NCBI GenBank assembly: GCA_963781675.1
Contig: CAWAGF010000001.1
Location: forward strand, 682,001-746,000
Source of the DNA: SCTD01 sp963781675
Lineage (GTDB): Bacteria > Actinomycetota > Actinomycetes > Mycobacteriales > SCTD01
Direction: 5' to 3'
Length of the DNA: 64,000 nucleotides
Shown: positions 26,320 through 35,802 of the stretch, one piece after another
Layout of the letters: every line of letters starts with the position of its first letter
Position numbering within the stretch: the stretch's first letter is position 1
Program-made: the position numbers and the translations under genes
Notes under the pieces: generated by a model
Databases searched by the model: none
Seen by the model: only the letters and a program-made list of their open reading frames with translations
What the model was told of the DNA's origin: nothing

Positions 26320-27180
26320 ATGCCCCTCGTCCTCGCCGGCGCGCCCATCGGGCAGGCCGACGACGCGAGCCCGCGCCTGGTGGCCGCGCTCGCCTCGGCC
26401 GAGCTGGTCGCCGCCGAGGACACCCGCCGGCTGCACCGGCTGTGCGCCGACCTCGGCGTCGAGCTCTCCGGCCGGGTCGTCAGCTACTTCGAGGGCAACG
26501 AGGCGCAGCGGACCCCGCAGCTGCTCGAGGCCCTGCGCGCGGGGCAGCGCGTCGTCCTGGTCACCGACGCCGGCATGCCGACGGTGTCCGACCCGGGCTA
26601 CCGCCTCGTCGCGGCCGCCGCCGAGGAGGGGCTGCCCGTCACCTGCGTCCCCGGCCCGTCCGCCGTCACGACCGCGCTGGCCGTCAGCGGCCTGCCCACG
26701 GACCGCTTCTGCTTCGAGGGCTTCCTGCCGCGCAAGGCCGGTGAGCGCCGGGCGCGCCTCGCCGCCCTGCAGGCCGAGCCCCGCACGGCCGTCCTGTTCG
26801 AGGCCCCGCACCGGCTGGCCGACGCCCTCGCCGACATGGCCGCCGTCCTCGGCGGCACCCGCCGCGCCGTCGTCTGCCGCGAGCTCACCAAGACCTACGA
26901 GGAGGTCGTCCGCGGCACCCTCGACGACCTCGTGGCGTGGGCCCAGGCCGGCGTCCGCGGCGAGGTCACCCTCGTCCTCGCCGGCGCCGAACCCCGCACC
27001 GAAGAGCTCAGCCCGACCGAGCTCGTGCGGCTGGTGGCCGTCCGAGAGGCCGCAGGTCTCACCCGCAAAGAAGCGATGGCCGCGGTGACGTCGGAGACCG
27101 GTCAGCCCCGGTCAGCCGTCTACGACGCGCTCGTCGCAGCCAAGCAGCCGAAGACCGGCGGCGACGTCGTAGGACCGTAG
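26320..27180 (+). CDS. rsmI: 16S rRNA (cytidine-2'-O-)-methyltransferase RsmI
   Basis: Methylates the ribose of C1402 in 16S rRNA using SAM. In 286 residues, LVLAGAPIGQADDASPRLVAAL, AEDTRRLHRL, VSYFEGNEAQR, VVLVTDAGMPTVSDPGYRLV, CVPGPSAVTTALAVSGLP and FEGFLPRK all match the tetrapyrrole-methylase-fold RsmI family. The usual N-terminal GNLGD has become GAPIGQADDAS, as in many actinobacteria. ATG at 26320, 33 bp from the divergent pmt. Confidence 0.94.
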   Translation: MPLVLAGAPIGQADDASPRLVAALASAELVAAEDTRRLHRLCADLGVELSGRVVSYFEGNEAQRTPQLLEALRAGQRVVLVTDAGMPTVSDPGYRLVAAAAEEGLPVTCVPGPSAVTTALAVSGLPTDRFCFEGFLPRKAGERRARLAALQAEPRTAVLFEAPHRLADALADMAAVLGGTRRAVVCRELTKTYEEVVRGTLDDLVAWAQAGVRGEVTLVLAGAEPRTEELSPTELVRLVAVREAAGLTRKEAMAAVTSETGQPRSAVYDALVAAKQPKTGGDVVGP

Positions 27181-27248
27181 AAGGCGCGAGGAACGAGCGC
27201 CCAGGTCCAAGACGTCGCTGCGGGTCGGAGGCGGACACGGCAGCGATC

Positions 27249-27254
27249 TAGGGT
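27249..27254 (+). promoter_or_regulatory. -10 element (TAGGGT) of leaderless metG promoter
   Basis: TAGGGT ends 6 nt before the ATG at 27261. The same hexamer stands before galU and pmt. No T-box or other leader structure could fit. Confidence 0.5.
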
Positions 27255-27260
27255 GACGCC

Positions 27261-29036
27261 ATGTCGTCCCGCGTCCTCACTGCCGTCGCCTGGCCGTACG
27301 CCAACGGCCCTCGGCACATCGGCCACGTCGCGGGCTTCGGCGTCCCCTCGGACGTCTTCAGCCGCTACTCCCGGATGGCCGGCCGCGACGTCCTGATGGT
27401 CAGCGGCACCGACGAGCACGGCACGCCGATCCAGGTGCAGGCCGACCGCGAGGGCGTCACCGCGCGCGAGCTCGCGGACCGCTACAACCGCGTGATCGCC
27501 GAGGACCTGCAGGGGCTCGGCATGTCGTACGACCTGTTCACGCGCACGACGACCCGCAACCACTACGCGGTCGTGCAGACGCTGTTCACGGCGCTGCACG
27601 AGAACGGCTACGTCGTCGAGCGCTCGCAGCTGTCGGCGATCGACCCGACGACGGGTCGCGGGCTGCCCGACCGCTACGTCGAGGGCACCTGCCCGATCTG
27701 CTCGTACGACGGCGCCCGCGGCGACCAGTGCGACAACTGCGGCAACCAGCTCGACCCGCAGGACCTCGTCAACCCGCGCAGCAAGATCGACGGCAAGGCG
27801 CCGACGTTCGTCGAGAGCGCGCAGTTCTTCCTCGAGCTGCCGGCGTTCGCGGCGGCGCTCGGCAGCTGGCTGCAGACCCGCAAGGGCTGGCGCCCGAACG
27901 TCCTGAAGTTCAGCGAGAACCTCGTCGCCGACCTCAAGCCGCGCGCCATCACCCGCGACCTCGACTGGGGCGTGCCGATCCCGCTGCCGGCGTGGAAGGA
28001 CCGCACGGACAAGCGGATCTACGTCTGGTTCGACGCGGTGATCGGCTACCTGTCGGCGTCGGTCGAGTGGGCCCGCCGTACGGGCGACCCGGACGCGTGG
28101 CGGCCGTACTGGGACGGCAGCGCCGACGCCCGCTACTTCATGGGCAAGGACAACGTCGTCTTCCACTCGGTCATCTGGCCGGCGATCCTGCTCGGCGCCA
28201 GCGGCAGGCCGGCCGGCACGCCGGGGCCGATGGGCGAGCTGCAGCTGCCCACGGAGGTGGTGAGCAGCGAGTTCCTCACGATGGAGGGCCGCAAGTTCAG
28301 CTCGTCCCGCAGCGTCGTCATCTACGTGCGCGACGTGCTCGAGCGGTACGGCGCCGACCCGCTGCGCTACTACCTGTCGGTGGCGGGGCCGGAGACGAGC
28401 GACACCGACTTCACGTGGGACCAGTTCGTCACGCGCAACAACACCGAGCTGGTGGCCGGCTGGGGCAACCTCGTGAACCGGTCGCTCTCGCTGGTGCACA
28501 AGAACCTCGGCGCGATCCCCGCACCCGGTGAGCTCACCGGTGACGACCTCGCGGTGCTCGACGCGTCGAAGGCGGCGTTCGCCACGGTGGGCGCGCACCT
28601 GGACCGCTCGCAGCAGAAGGCGGCCATCACCGAGGCGATGCGCGTCGTGGGCGAGGCGAACAAGTACCTGTCGGACCAGGCGCCGTGGAAGCTCAAGGAC
28701 GACCCGGCCCGCCGCGACTCCGTGCTGCACGTGGCCCTGCAGCTCGTCGACGACGCCAAGGCGCTGCTCACCCCCTTCCTGCCGGAGTCGGCCGACGCGG
28801 TCGACGCGATGCTCGGCGGCGACCGCCCGTGGGCCGGTCAGCCGGAGCTGCGCGAGGTCGAGGACCTGGACGGCGGCCCGGGCTACCCGGTGCTCATGGG
28901 CGACTACGACACGGCAGCGGTGTGGGAGTCGCGGCCGATCCGCGTCGGCCAGCCGGTGGCCGCCCCGACGCCGCTGTTCCGCAAGCTCGACCCGTCCGTC
29001 GTGGACGAGGAGCTGGCCCGGCTCGAGGGCGCGTGA
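27261..29036 (+). CDS. metG: methionine--tRNA ligase
   Basis: Class I synthetase charging tRNA-Met. In 591 residues, the HIGH-type motif is PYANGPRHIGHVAG near the N-terminus. The zinc-binding insert has CPICSYDGARGDQCDNCG (four Cys), and GMSYDLFTRTT and YVWFDAVIGYLSASVEWA follow. The KMSKS loop is KFSSSR, an accepted actinobacterial variant. The C-terminal helical anticodon domain runs to the end, and no EMAP-like tail is present. GTGA overlap with tatD. Confidence 0.96.
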   Translation: MSSRVLTAVAWPYANGPRHIGHVAGFGVPSDVFSRYSRMAGRDVLMVSGTDEHGTPIQVQADREGVTARELADRYNRVIAEDLQGLGMSYDLFTRTTTRNHYAVVQTLFTALHENGYVVERSQLSAIDPTTGRGLPDRYVEGTCPICSYDGARGDQCDNCGNQLDPQDLVNPRSKIDGKAPTFVESAQFFLELPAFAAALGSWLQTRKGWRPNVLKFSENLVADLKPRAITRDLDWGVPIPLPAWKDRTDKRIYVWFDAVIGYLSASVEWARRTGDPDAWRPYWDGSADARYFMGKDNVVFHSVIWPAILLGASGRPAGTPGPMGELQLPTEVVSSEFLTMEGRKFSSSRSVVIYVRDVLERYGADPLRYYLSVAGPETSDTDFTWDQFVTRNNTELVAGWGNLVNRSLSLVHKNLGAIPAPGELTGDDLAVLDASKAAFATVGAHLDRSQQKAAITEAMRVVGEANKYLSDQAPWKLKDDPARRDSVLHVALQLVDDAKALLTPFLPESADAVDAMLGGDRPWAGQPELREVEDLDGGPGYPVLMGDYDTAAVWESRPIRVGQPVAAPTPLFRKLDPSVVDEELARLEGA

Positions 29037-29860
29037 GCCGGTCGCACGGCCGGGTGGGTGACCCGCCGCCGCTGCCGGAGCCGCTGGCCGTCCCGGTGCT
29101 GGACAGCCACGCGCACCTCGACCTCATGGACGTCGACGTCGACGAGGCGCTCGCGGCCGCGCGGTCCGTGGGCATCGACGTGGTGGTGCAGGTCGGCGTC
29201 GACCTGCCCTCCAGCCGGTGGTCCGCGGAGGTCGCCGCGCGCCACGACGACGTGCACGCCGCCGTCGCGCTGCACCCGAACGAGGCCGGCCGCGGCGCCG
29301 CCGACGACGAGGCGCTGCGCGAGGTCGAGCAGCTGGCCGCGCTGCCGCAGGTGGTGGCGGTCGGCGAGACCGGGCTCGACTTCTTCCGGACCGAGACGAC
29401 CGAGGGGCACCGCCTGCAGGAGGAGTCCTTCCGCGCGCACATCGCCATCGCGAAGCGCACGGGGACCGCGCTGGTCATCCACGACCGGGACGCCCACGAC
29501 GACGTCGTCCGCGTGCTGCTGGACGAGGGCGCGCCCGAGCGGGTCGTCCTCCACTGCTTCTCCGGCGGCCCGGAGCTGGCCCGCACCTGCGCGGAGCACG
29601 GCTGGTGGATGAGCTTCGCCGGGCCGGTCACCTTCAAGGCCAACGACGCCCTGCGGGAGGCCGTGCAGGTCGCCCCGGTGGAGCTGCTGCTCGTCGAGAC
29701 CGACGCGCCGTTCCTCACGCCGGTGCCGTTCCGCGGGCGCCCGAACGCCCCGTACCTCGTGCCCCTCACGGTGCGCGCCATGGCGGCGGCCAAGGGCGTG
29801 GACCTCGACGCGCTGTGCACCGCGATCGCGGGCAACGGACGGCGCGCTTTCGCCCTCTGA
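29033..29860 (+). CDS. tatD: TatD-family metal-dependent DNase
   Basis: A 275-residue TIM-barrel hydrolase: DSHAHLDL (first two His ligands), VGETGLDFFRTETTE (Glu), LVIHDRDAHDDV, VLHCFSGGPELARTCAEHGWWMSFAG, and VETDAPFLTPVPFRGRPNAPY (final Asp). Family members cut DNA from the 3' end and have been linked to oxidative damage repair. It starts at GTG 29033 overlapping the metG stop. The metG-tatD-rpfB-rsmA-ispE order is a well-known actinobacterial arrangement. Confidence 0.94.
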   Translation: MSRSHGRVGDPPPLPEPLAVPVLDSHAHLDLMDVDVDEALAAARSVGIDVVVQVGVDLPSSRWSAEVAARHDDVHAAVALHPNEAGRGAADDEALREVEQLAALPQVVAVGETGLDFFRTETTEGHRLQEESFRAHIAIAKRTGTALVIHDRDAHDDVVRVLLDEGAPERVVLHCFSGGPELARTCAEHGWWMSFAGPVTFKANDALREAVQVAPVELLLVETDAPFLTPVPFRGRPNAPYLVPLTVRAMAAAKGVDLDALCTAIAGNGRRAFAL

Positions 29861-29976
29861 GGCCCGCTGTGGGCGGCTTCACACGATCGTCATGAAGATG
29901 CGGCCTGACCTGCAGGTCTTCCCCCACCGGACGTCGAACGAGCCCCTCGGAAGGCGGTCCTGCCCCCACCTCGGAC

Positions 29977-30005
29977 TTGGACGACCGGGGCAGGGGCCGT
30001 ACCGT
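29977..30005 (+). promoter_or_regulatory. sigma-70-type promoter for rpfB
   Basis: TTGGAC (29977-29982), a 17-nt spacer and TACCGT (30000-30005) make one of the best housekeeping promoters in the window. Transcription would start near 30012, leaving a leader of about 120 nt before the rpfB GTG, unlike the leaderless genes nearby. Confidence 0.55.
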
Positions 30006-30134
30006 CGGACGCAGAGAAGCCGGGATCGCGGTAGTACGTCCTGGTTGCACCGCCTGACCCGCCCCCCGCCCGGGGACGGGCTCGCAGACGCGTGCAGCCT
30101 CCGTGTGCCCGGGTCGCACCACGCTTGGAGCACC

Positions 30135-31280
30135 GTGCCCAACCCGCCTGCCCTCCTGTCCGCCGCTGCCCGCCGCCCCGCGGTCCCGCTCGTGCTGGGC
30201 GTCCTGCTGACGGCCCTGCTGGCCAGCGGCATCGCCTGGTCGATGACCGGCAAGACCGCGCTGCTGTCGGTCGACGGACAGGTGCAGGAGGTGGACTTCC
30301 GCGGCGACACCGTCGGGGACGTCCTCGCGGCCGCCGGCCTCGAGGCCGGGGCGCGCGACGTGCTCGTGCCGGCCGCCGGCAGCGAGGTCGAGGACGGCGA
30401 GCGCATCGCGCTGCGCCGCGCCCGGCTGCTCACCCTCGTCGTGGACGGCAAGGAGAAGCAGGTCTGGGTGACCGCCTCCTCCGTCGACGAGGCGCTCGAC
30501 CAGATCGGCCTGCGCGACGGCGCCCTCGCGCTGTCGGCCAGCCGCTCGCGCGGCATCCCGCTCGAGGGCCTGCGCCTCGCGGTGACCACGCCGAAGCAGG
30601 TCACGATCGTCGCCGACGGCGCGACCAAGGCGCTGAGCACGACGGCCCCGACCGTGCGCGACGCGCTCATCGCCGCCGGCATCCGCCTCGACGGCGACGA
30701 CCGCATCTCGGCCACCCGCACCACGCCGCTCACCCCCGGCATGACGATCCGCGTGACGCGCATCAGCACCTACCGCAGCACCGAGACGGTCGCCGTGCCG
30801 TTCGGCACCGAGCGCCGCGAGGACGCCGAGATGCTCAAGGGCGAGACCAAGGTCCTGCGGGCCGGCAAGGCCGGCGCCGTGCGCCGCACCGTCGAGAAGA
30901 CCTACGCCGACGGCGGCCTGGAGAAGACCACCGTGCTGTCCAGCACGACGATCAGCGCTCCGGTCGGGCGCGTGCTGGCCGTCGGCACCAAGGCCCGTCC
31001 GGCCGCGCGGAGCAGCGCCCGTCGCAGCACCGGCGGCGCCGACAGCCTGAACTGGCCGGCGCTGGCCCGCTGCGAGTCCGGCGGCAACCCGCGTGCGGTC
31101 AGCAGCAGCGGTGCCTATCGCGGCCTGTACCAGTTCTCCTTCTCCACCTGGCGCGGCGTCGGTGGCTCCGGCGACCCGGCTGCGGCCAGCCCGGACGAGC
31201 AGACCTACCGGGCCAAGCTGCTCTACAACCGCTCCGGCGCCGGCCAGTGGCCGGTCTGCGGGAAGCAGCTGTTCACGTAG
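30135..31280 (+). CDS. rpfB: resuscitation-promoting factor (RpfB-like)
   Basis: A secreted or membrane-anchored cell-wall lytic enzyme that wakes dormant cells. In 381 residues, an N-terminal hydrophobic anchor (about 16-37) is followed by three DUF348 repeats (about 42-210, e.g. TVGDVLAAAGLEAGARDVL). A G5 domain comes next (about 215-290, YRSTETVAVPFGTERREDAEMLKGETKVLRAGKAG). A linker leads to the C-terminal lysozyme-like Rpf domain (about 305-381): WPALARCESGGNP with the catalytic Glu, then GAYRGLYQFSFSTWRGVGG. The domain order is that of RpfB. It has its own promoter and a leader of about 120 nt, in which I could not see the c-di-AMP riboswitch known from some rpf genes. Confidence 0.94.
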   Translation: MPNPPALLSAAARRPAVPLVLGVLLTALLASGIAWSMTGKTALLSVDGQVQEVDFRGDTVGDVLAAAGLEAGARDVLVPAAGSEVEDGERIALRRARLLTLVVDGKEKQVWVTASSVDEALDQIGLRDGALALSASRSRGIPLEGLRLAVTTPKQVTIVADGATKALSTTAPTVRDALIAAGIRLDGDDRISATRTTPLTPGMTIRVTRISTYRSTETVAVPFGTERREDAEMLKGETKVLRAGKAGAVRRTVEKTYADGGLEKTTVLSSTTISAPVGRVLAVGTKARPAARSSARRSTGGADSLNWPALARCESGGNPRAVSSSGAYRGLYQFSFSTWRGVGGSGDPAAASPDEQTYRAKLLYNRSGAGQWPVCGKQLFT

Positions 31281-31290
31281 ACATGCAGGC

Positions 31291-32127
31291 ATGAGCCTCC
31301 TCACGGCCGCTGACGTCCGCGCGCTCGCGAACCGGCTCGACCTGCGCCCGACCAAGACCCTCGGGCAGAACTTCGTCATCGACCCCAACACCGTGCGGCG
31401 CCTCGTGCGCACCGCCGGTGTCGGGGTCGACGACGTCGTGGTGGAGGTCGGGCCGGGCCTCGGCTCGCTGACGCTCGGCCTGCTCGAGGTCGCCACCCGC
31501 GTCGTCGCCGTCGAGATCGACCCGGTGCTCGCGGGGGAGCTGCCCGCCACCGTCGCCTCGCGGCTGCCCGAGCGCGCCGACCGCCTCGACGTCGTCCTGC
31601 AGGACGCGCTGACCCTCGAGTCCGTACCGGGCCCGCCGCCGACCGCCTTCGTCGCGAACCTGCCGTACAACGTCGCGGTTCCCGTGCTGCTGCGCCTGCT
31701 GGAGCACCTGCCGTCGCTGCGCACCGGGCTGGTGATGGTGCAGGCCGAGGTCGCGGACCGGCTGGTGGCGCCGCCCGGCAGCCGCACCTACGGCATCCCG
31801 TCCGTGAAGGCCGCCTGGTACGCCGAGGTGCGCCGCGCCGGCGCCATCGGCCGCAACGTCTTCTGGCCCGCGCCGCACGTCGACTCCGGCCTGGTCGCGT
31901 TCACCCGCCGCGAGCCGCCGCCCGGCGACCGGCTGGCCACCTTCGCCGCGGTCGACGCGGCGTTCGCGCAGCGCCGCAAGACGCTGCGCGCAGCACTCGC
32001 CGGGTGGGCAGGGTCCGCCGCCGCCGCCGAGGAGCGGCTGCGCGCGGCGGGCATCGACCCGGGCGCGCGCGGGGAGGTCCTGGGTGTCGACGACTTCGCC
32101 CGCCTGGCCTCGACTCCCGTAGCCTGA
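31291..32127 (+). CDS. rsmA: 16S rRNA dimethyladenosine transferase
   Basis: KsgA/RsmA dimethylates two adjacent adenines near the 3' end of 16S rRNA. In 278 residues, RPTKTLGQNFVIDPNTVRRLV, VVEVGPGLGSLTLGLL (SAM motif I), VVAVEIDPVLA, the catalytic VANLPYNVAVPVLLRLLE (NLPY) and VDAAFAQRRKTLRAAL are all present. Ten bp separate it from rpfB, so they are probably co-transcribed. Confidence 0.96.
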   Translation: MSLLTAADVRALANRLDLRPTKTLGQNFVIDPNTVRRLVRTAGVGVDDVVVEVGPGLGSLTLGLLEVATRVVAVEIDPVLAGELPATVASRLPERADRLDVVLQDALTLESVPGPPPTAFVANLPYNVAVPVLLRLLEHLPSLRTGLVMVQAEVADRLVAPPGSRTYGIPSVKAAWYAEVRRAGAIGRNVFWPAPHVDSGLVAFTRREPPPGDRLATFAAVDAAFAQRRKTLRAALAGWAGSAAAAEERLRAAGIDPGARGEVLGVDDFARLASTPVA

Positions 32128-32183
32128 AGCACTTCCCCCTGAGCTTGGAGCCCGTCCTGCCTGCCCGCCGTGCGCATGACCGC

Positions 32184-33080
32184 GTGACCGTGCGCGCACC
32201 CGCCAAGGTCAACCTGCACCTCTCGGTGGGGCAGACGCGCGCAGACGGCTTCCACGACCTGACGACGGTCTTCCAGGCCGTGGGGCTCTACGACGACGTC
32301 GAGCTGGAGCGGGCCGCCGCACTGGACGTGACCGTCACCGGCGAGGGCGCCGCCGACGTGCCGCTCGACGACACGAACCTCGCCGTGCGTGCAGTGCGCC
32401 TCGTCGCCGAGCACACCGGCAACGACCCCGCGCTCTCGATCCGCATCCGCAAGGGCATCCCGGTCGCGGGCGGCTGCGCGGGCGGCTCCGCGGACGCCGC
32501 CGCCGCGCTCGTGGGGTGCGACGCCCTGTGGGGCACGGCCCTGTCCAAGGACGAGCTGGCTGCGCTCGGCGCGAAGCTCGGCAGCGACGTGCCGTTCTCG
32601 CTGCACGGGGGCACGGCCCTCGGCACCGGCCGCGGCGAGCAGCTCACCCCGGTGCTCGGCCAGGGGAGCTACTCCTGGGTGCTCGCGCTGTCCGAGGGCG
32701 GGCTCTCGACGCCGGCCGTCTACGGCCAGCTCGACAAGCAGCGCGAGACCGGCCCGGTGGGCGTCGTGCGCGACCCGGCCGACGTGCTCACCGCGCTGCG
32801 CTCCGGCGACCCGGTCGCGCTCGGCCGCGCGCTCGGCAACGACCTGCAGTCCGCGGCCGTCGCGCTGAAGCCCGCCCTGCGCCTGCTGCTCGAGACCGGC
32901 CGCGACCTGGGCGCCCTCGGCGCCATCGTCTCCGGTTCCGGCCCCACCGTCGCGCTCCTCGCCCGCGACGAGGGGCACGCCGTGGCGCTCGCCTCGTCCC
33001 TCGCCGGGCAGGGCGTCTGCTCGACGGTCCGACGCGCCGACGGCCCCGTCGCCGGCGCCCGCGTGGTGGAGGCGTCGTAG
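32184..33080 (+). CDS. ispE: 4-diphosphocytidyl-2-C-methyl-D-erythritol kinase
   Basis: GHMP kinase of the MEP isoprenoid pathway. In 298 residues, VRAPAKVNLHLSVGQTRADGFHDLTTVFQAV, the ATP loop IPVAGGCAGGSADAAAALVG and the C-terminal LGAIVSGSGPTVALLA are present. The loop is Cys-Ala-Gly-Gly-Ser, within family variation. Start GTG 32184 puts the conserved VRAPAKVNL at the N-terminus. Its stop overlaps the ABC-F start by one base (TAGTG). Confidence 0.95.
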   Translation: MTVRAPAKVNLHLSVGQTRADGFHDLTTVFQAVGLYDDVELERAAALDVTVTGEGAADVPLDDTNLAVRAVRLVAEHTGNDPALSIRIRKGIPVAGGCAGGSADAAAALVGCDALWGTALSKDELAALGAKLGSDVPFSLHGGTALGTGRGEQLTPVLGQGSYSWVLALSEGGLSTPAVYGQLDKQRETGPVGVVRDPADVLTALRSGDPVALGRALGNDLQSAAVALKPALRLLLETGRDLGALGAIVSGSGPTVALLARDEGHAVALASSLAGQGVCSTVRRADGPVAGARVVEAS

Positions 33081-34830
33081 TGGCCGTCAACCTGGTCAAC
33101 CTCGAGAACGTCACCGTCGCGCACGGCACCCGCCTGCTGATGGACGGCGTCTCGCTCGGCGTCTCCGAGGGCGACCGCATCGGCGTCGTCGGGCGCAACG
33201 GCGGCGGCAAGACGACGCTGCTCAAGACGCTCATCAAGGCCGAGGAGCCGCACTCCGGCCGGGTCACCCACACCAGCGGCCTGCGCGTGGGCGTGCTCAC
33301 GCAGGACGTGCGCGTCGACGTCCGGCTGACGGCGCACCAGGCGATCCTCGGCGAGACGGCCGAGCACACCTGGGCCGGCGACGCCCGCGTGCGCGAGGTG
33401 CTGGACGGCCTGGGGCTGCACGGGATCGGCCTCGACTCGGTGATCGAGACGATGTCCGGCGGCGAGCGCCGCCGCGTCGCGCTGGCCTCCCTGCTCGTGC
33501 AGGAGTGGGACCTGCTCGTCCTCGACGAGCCGACCAACCACCTCGACGTCGAGGGCGTCGCGTGGCTGGCCGCCCACCTCACTCAGCGCAGCCCGTCGCA
33601 GGCCCACCTGGTGGTGACCCACGACCGGTGGTTCCTCGACGAGGTGAACACCACGACGTGGGAGGTCCACGACGGCGTCGTCGACTCCTACGAGGGCGGC
33701 TACTCCGCCTACGTGCTCGCCCGCGCCGAGCGCGACCGGATGGCGTCGACCGCGGAGCAGAAGCGCCTGCAGCTGGTGAAGAAGGAGCTGGCCTGGCTGC
33801 GGCGCGGCCCGCCCGCGCGCACCAGCAAGCCGCAGTTCCGCATCGACGCGGCCAACGCCCTCATCGCCGACGAGCCGCCGGCGCGCGACGACATCGCCCT
33901 GCAGCGGTTCTCGGCTGCCCGCCTCGGCAAGACGGTCTACGAGCTGCACGACGTGTCGCTGGCGTTCGAGAAGCGGGTGCTGTTCGACCACGTCGACTGG
34001 AACTTCGGCCCGGGCGACCGCGTCGGCATCGTGGGCGTCAACGGCGCCGGCAAGTCGACGATGCTCAAGATGCTCGTCGGCCAGCAGGCGCCGGACGAGG
34101 GCCGCGTCGTCGTCGGGCCAGACAGTCAAGCCGGCCTACCTGTCGCAGGAGGTCGCCGAGCTCGACCCGTCCCTGCGCGTGCTCGAGGCCGTCGAGCAGG
34201 TCGGCGAAGGTGGTCGACCTGGGCGGCGGCAAGACCGTCGGCGCGTCCACGCTCGCGGACCGCTTCGGCTTCACCGGCAACGCGCAGTGGACCCGCGTCG
34301 GCGACCTGTCCGGTGGCGAGCGCCGGCGGCTGCAGATCCTGCGGCTGCTCATGGGCGAGCCCAACGTGATCCTGCTCGACGAGCCGACCAACGACCTCGA
34401 CATCGACACGCTGACCGCCCTGGAGGACCTGCTCGACGGCTGGCCCGGCACGCTCGTCGTGGTCAGCCACGACCGGTACTTCCTGGAGCGGGTCACCACC
34501 GTGACCGCGTCCCTCATGGGCGACGGGACCGTCAAGGCGCTGCCCGGCGGCGTGGAGCAGTACCTCGCCGAGCGGGTCAAGCAGGCGCCGGCGTCCGCCC
34601 CGAAGAGCAAGGGCGGCGGCGACTCCCGCGCCGCGAGGAAGGAGCTGTCGAAGGTCGAGCGCGAGATCGGCCGGCTGGACAAGCGGTCCGCGGAGCTGCA
34701 GGCGCAGATGGCCGCACAGGCCAGCGACTTCGCCGCGGTGGCCGCGCTCGACGAGCAGCTGCGCACGGTGCAGGCAGAGAAGGCCGCGCTGGAGGACACC
34801 TGGCTGGAGCTCTCCGAGGCGCTCGACTAG
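33080..34830 (+). CDS. ABC-F ATPase, two frameshifts
   Basis: A soluble tandem ABC ATPase acting on ribosomes. Domain 1 has Walker A GRNGGGKTTLLK, signature MSGGERRRVALA and Walker B LLVLDEPTNHLD. A linker follows, and domain 2 has GVNGAGKSTMLK, LSGGERRRLQIL and VILLDEPTNDLD. A C-terminal coiled coil (KELSKVEREIGRLDKRSAELQAQ) ends the protein. About 583 residues in total. The frame shifts near 34118 (an extra C in GGGCCAGACAG) and near 34205 (an extra base in GGCGAAGG). Between them the correct reading includes KPAYLSQEVAELDP. It is the last gene of the metG-to-ispE run. Confidence 0.9.
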
Positions 34831-34899
34831 GCGAGCGCGGCGGCGGGACAGCCGGCAGCCGGAGGACGTCCGGGCGGTCGTACCACCGCCGTCGGACGG

Positions 34900-35709
34900 C
34901 TACGAGACGCGCACCCTGCCCGGCGGCTCGTACAGCTCTCCCGAGACCGCCGGCAGCGCAGGCACTCTCGTGGCGGTGCGGCCGCCCTCGCGGACCAGCC
35001 GGGCCAGGACGACCGCGTCGCGCAGGGCTGCTCCGCCAGGGTCGTTGTTCGTGTAGACGTAGGCGTCCTCGTCGTCGTCCCACGTGTCGGCCAGCCGCGC
35101 GGTCCACTCGCGCAGGACGCTCTCGTCGTACGGCCAGAAGGCCTCGCCGCCGCCGTGGTGCAGGCGCAGGTAGCCCCAGTCGGTCGTGCGCCACAGCGGC
35201 GCGACGGGGCGGCTGTCGCGGTCGGACCAGACCAGCGCGGCCCGGCGGGCGACCAGCACGTCGCGCAGGTCCGGGTTCCACCACGAGTCGTGCCGCGGCT
35301 CGACCGCGACGCGCGTCCCGGCGGGGAAGCAGGCCAGGCAGCGGTCCAGCGCGGCCGGGTCGGACGGCAGGTTCGGCGGGAGCTGCAGCAGCACGGCACC
35401 GAGGCGGTCGCCGAGCGCGGCCACCCGGTCCATGAGGCGCGCGACCGGCTCCTCGGGCTCCTGGAGGCGCTTGACGTGCGAGAGGAAGCGCGAGGCCTTG
35501 ACGGTCACGACGTAGTCAGCGGGCGTCCGGGCGCGCCACTGCGCGAAGACCTCGCGGTCGGGCAGCCGGTAGAAGCTGTTGTTCACCTCGGTGGTCGCGA
35601 AGGCCGCCGCGTGGTGCTCCAGCCACAGCCGCTGCGGCAGCTTCGCGGGGTAGAAGCGGCCGCGCCAGTCGCGGTACTGCCACCCGGAGGTGCCGACGAG
35701 GACGGGCAT
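34900..35709 (-). CDS. DUF72 family protein
   Basis: A 269-residue TIM-barrel protein of the DUF72/YecE family: VLVGTSGWQYRDWRGRFYPAKLPQ, FATTEVNNSFYRLP, YVVTVKASRFLSHVKRL, GAVLLQLPPNLPSD, VAVEPRHDSWWN and YVYTNNDPGGAALRDAV are all family landmarks. The biochemical role is not established. ATG at 35709; divergent from the DUF4383 gene. Confidence 0.92.
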   Translation of the reverse strand: MPVLVGTSGWQYRDWRGRFYPAKLPQRLWLEHHAAAFATTEVNNSFYRLPDREVFAQWRARTPADYVVTVKASRFLSHVKRLQEPEEPVARLMDRVAALGDRLGAVLLQLPPNLPSDPAALDRCLACFPAGTRVAVEPRHDSWWNPDLRDVLVARRAALVWSDRDSRPVAPLWRTTDWGYLRLHHGGGEAFWPYDESVLREWTARLADTWDDDEDAYVYTNNDPGGAALRDAVVLARLVREGGRTATRVPALPAVSGELYEPPGRVRVS

Positions 35710-35802
35710 GCGCACGGGGTACCCGGGACCGCGGGAGTGACTCGCGGACGACCGGGTAGCCGGGCCCCGCAGGCACTTCCTCCGTACCGCAGGAGAGATC
35801 TC

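Noticed and set aside
27181..27260. T-box leader for metG
   Set aside because: Only 80 bp are available and the -10 element abuts the start codon.
29861..30134. c-di-AMP (ydaO) riboswitch before rpfB
   Set aside because: I looked for the conserved pseudo-symmetric core known from some rpf leaders and could not find it. Only a promoter was convincing.
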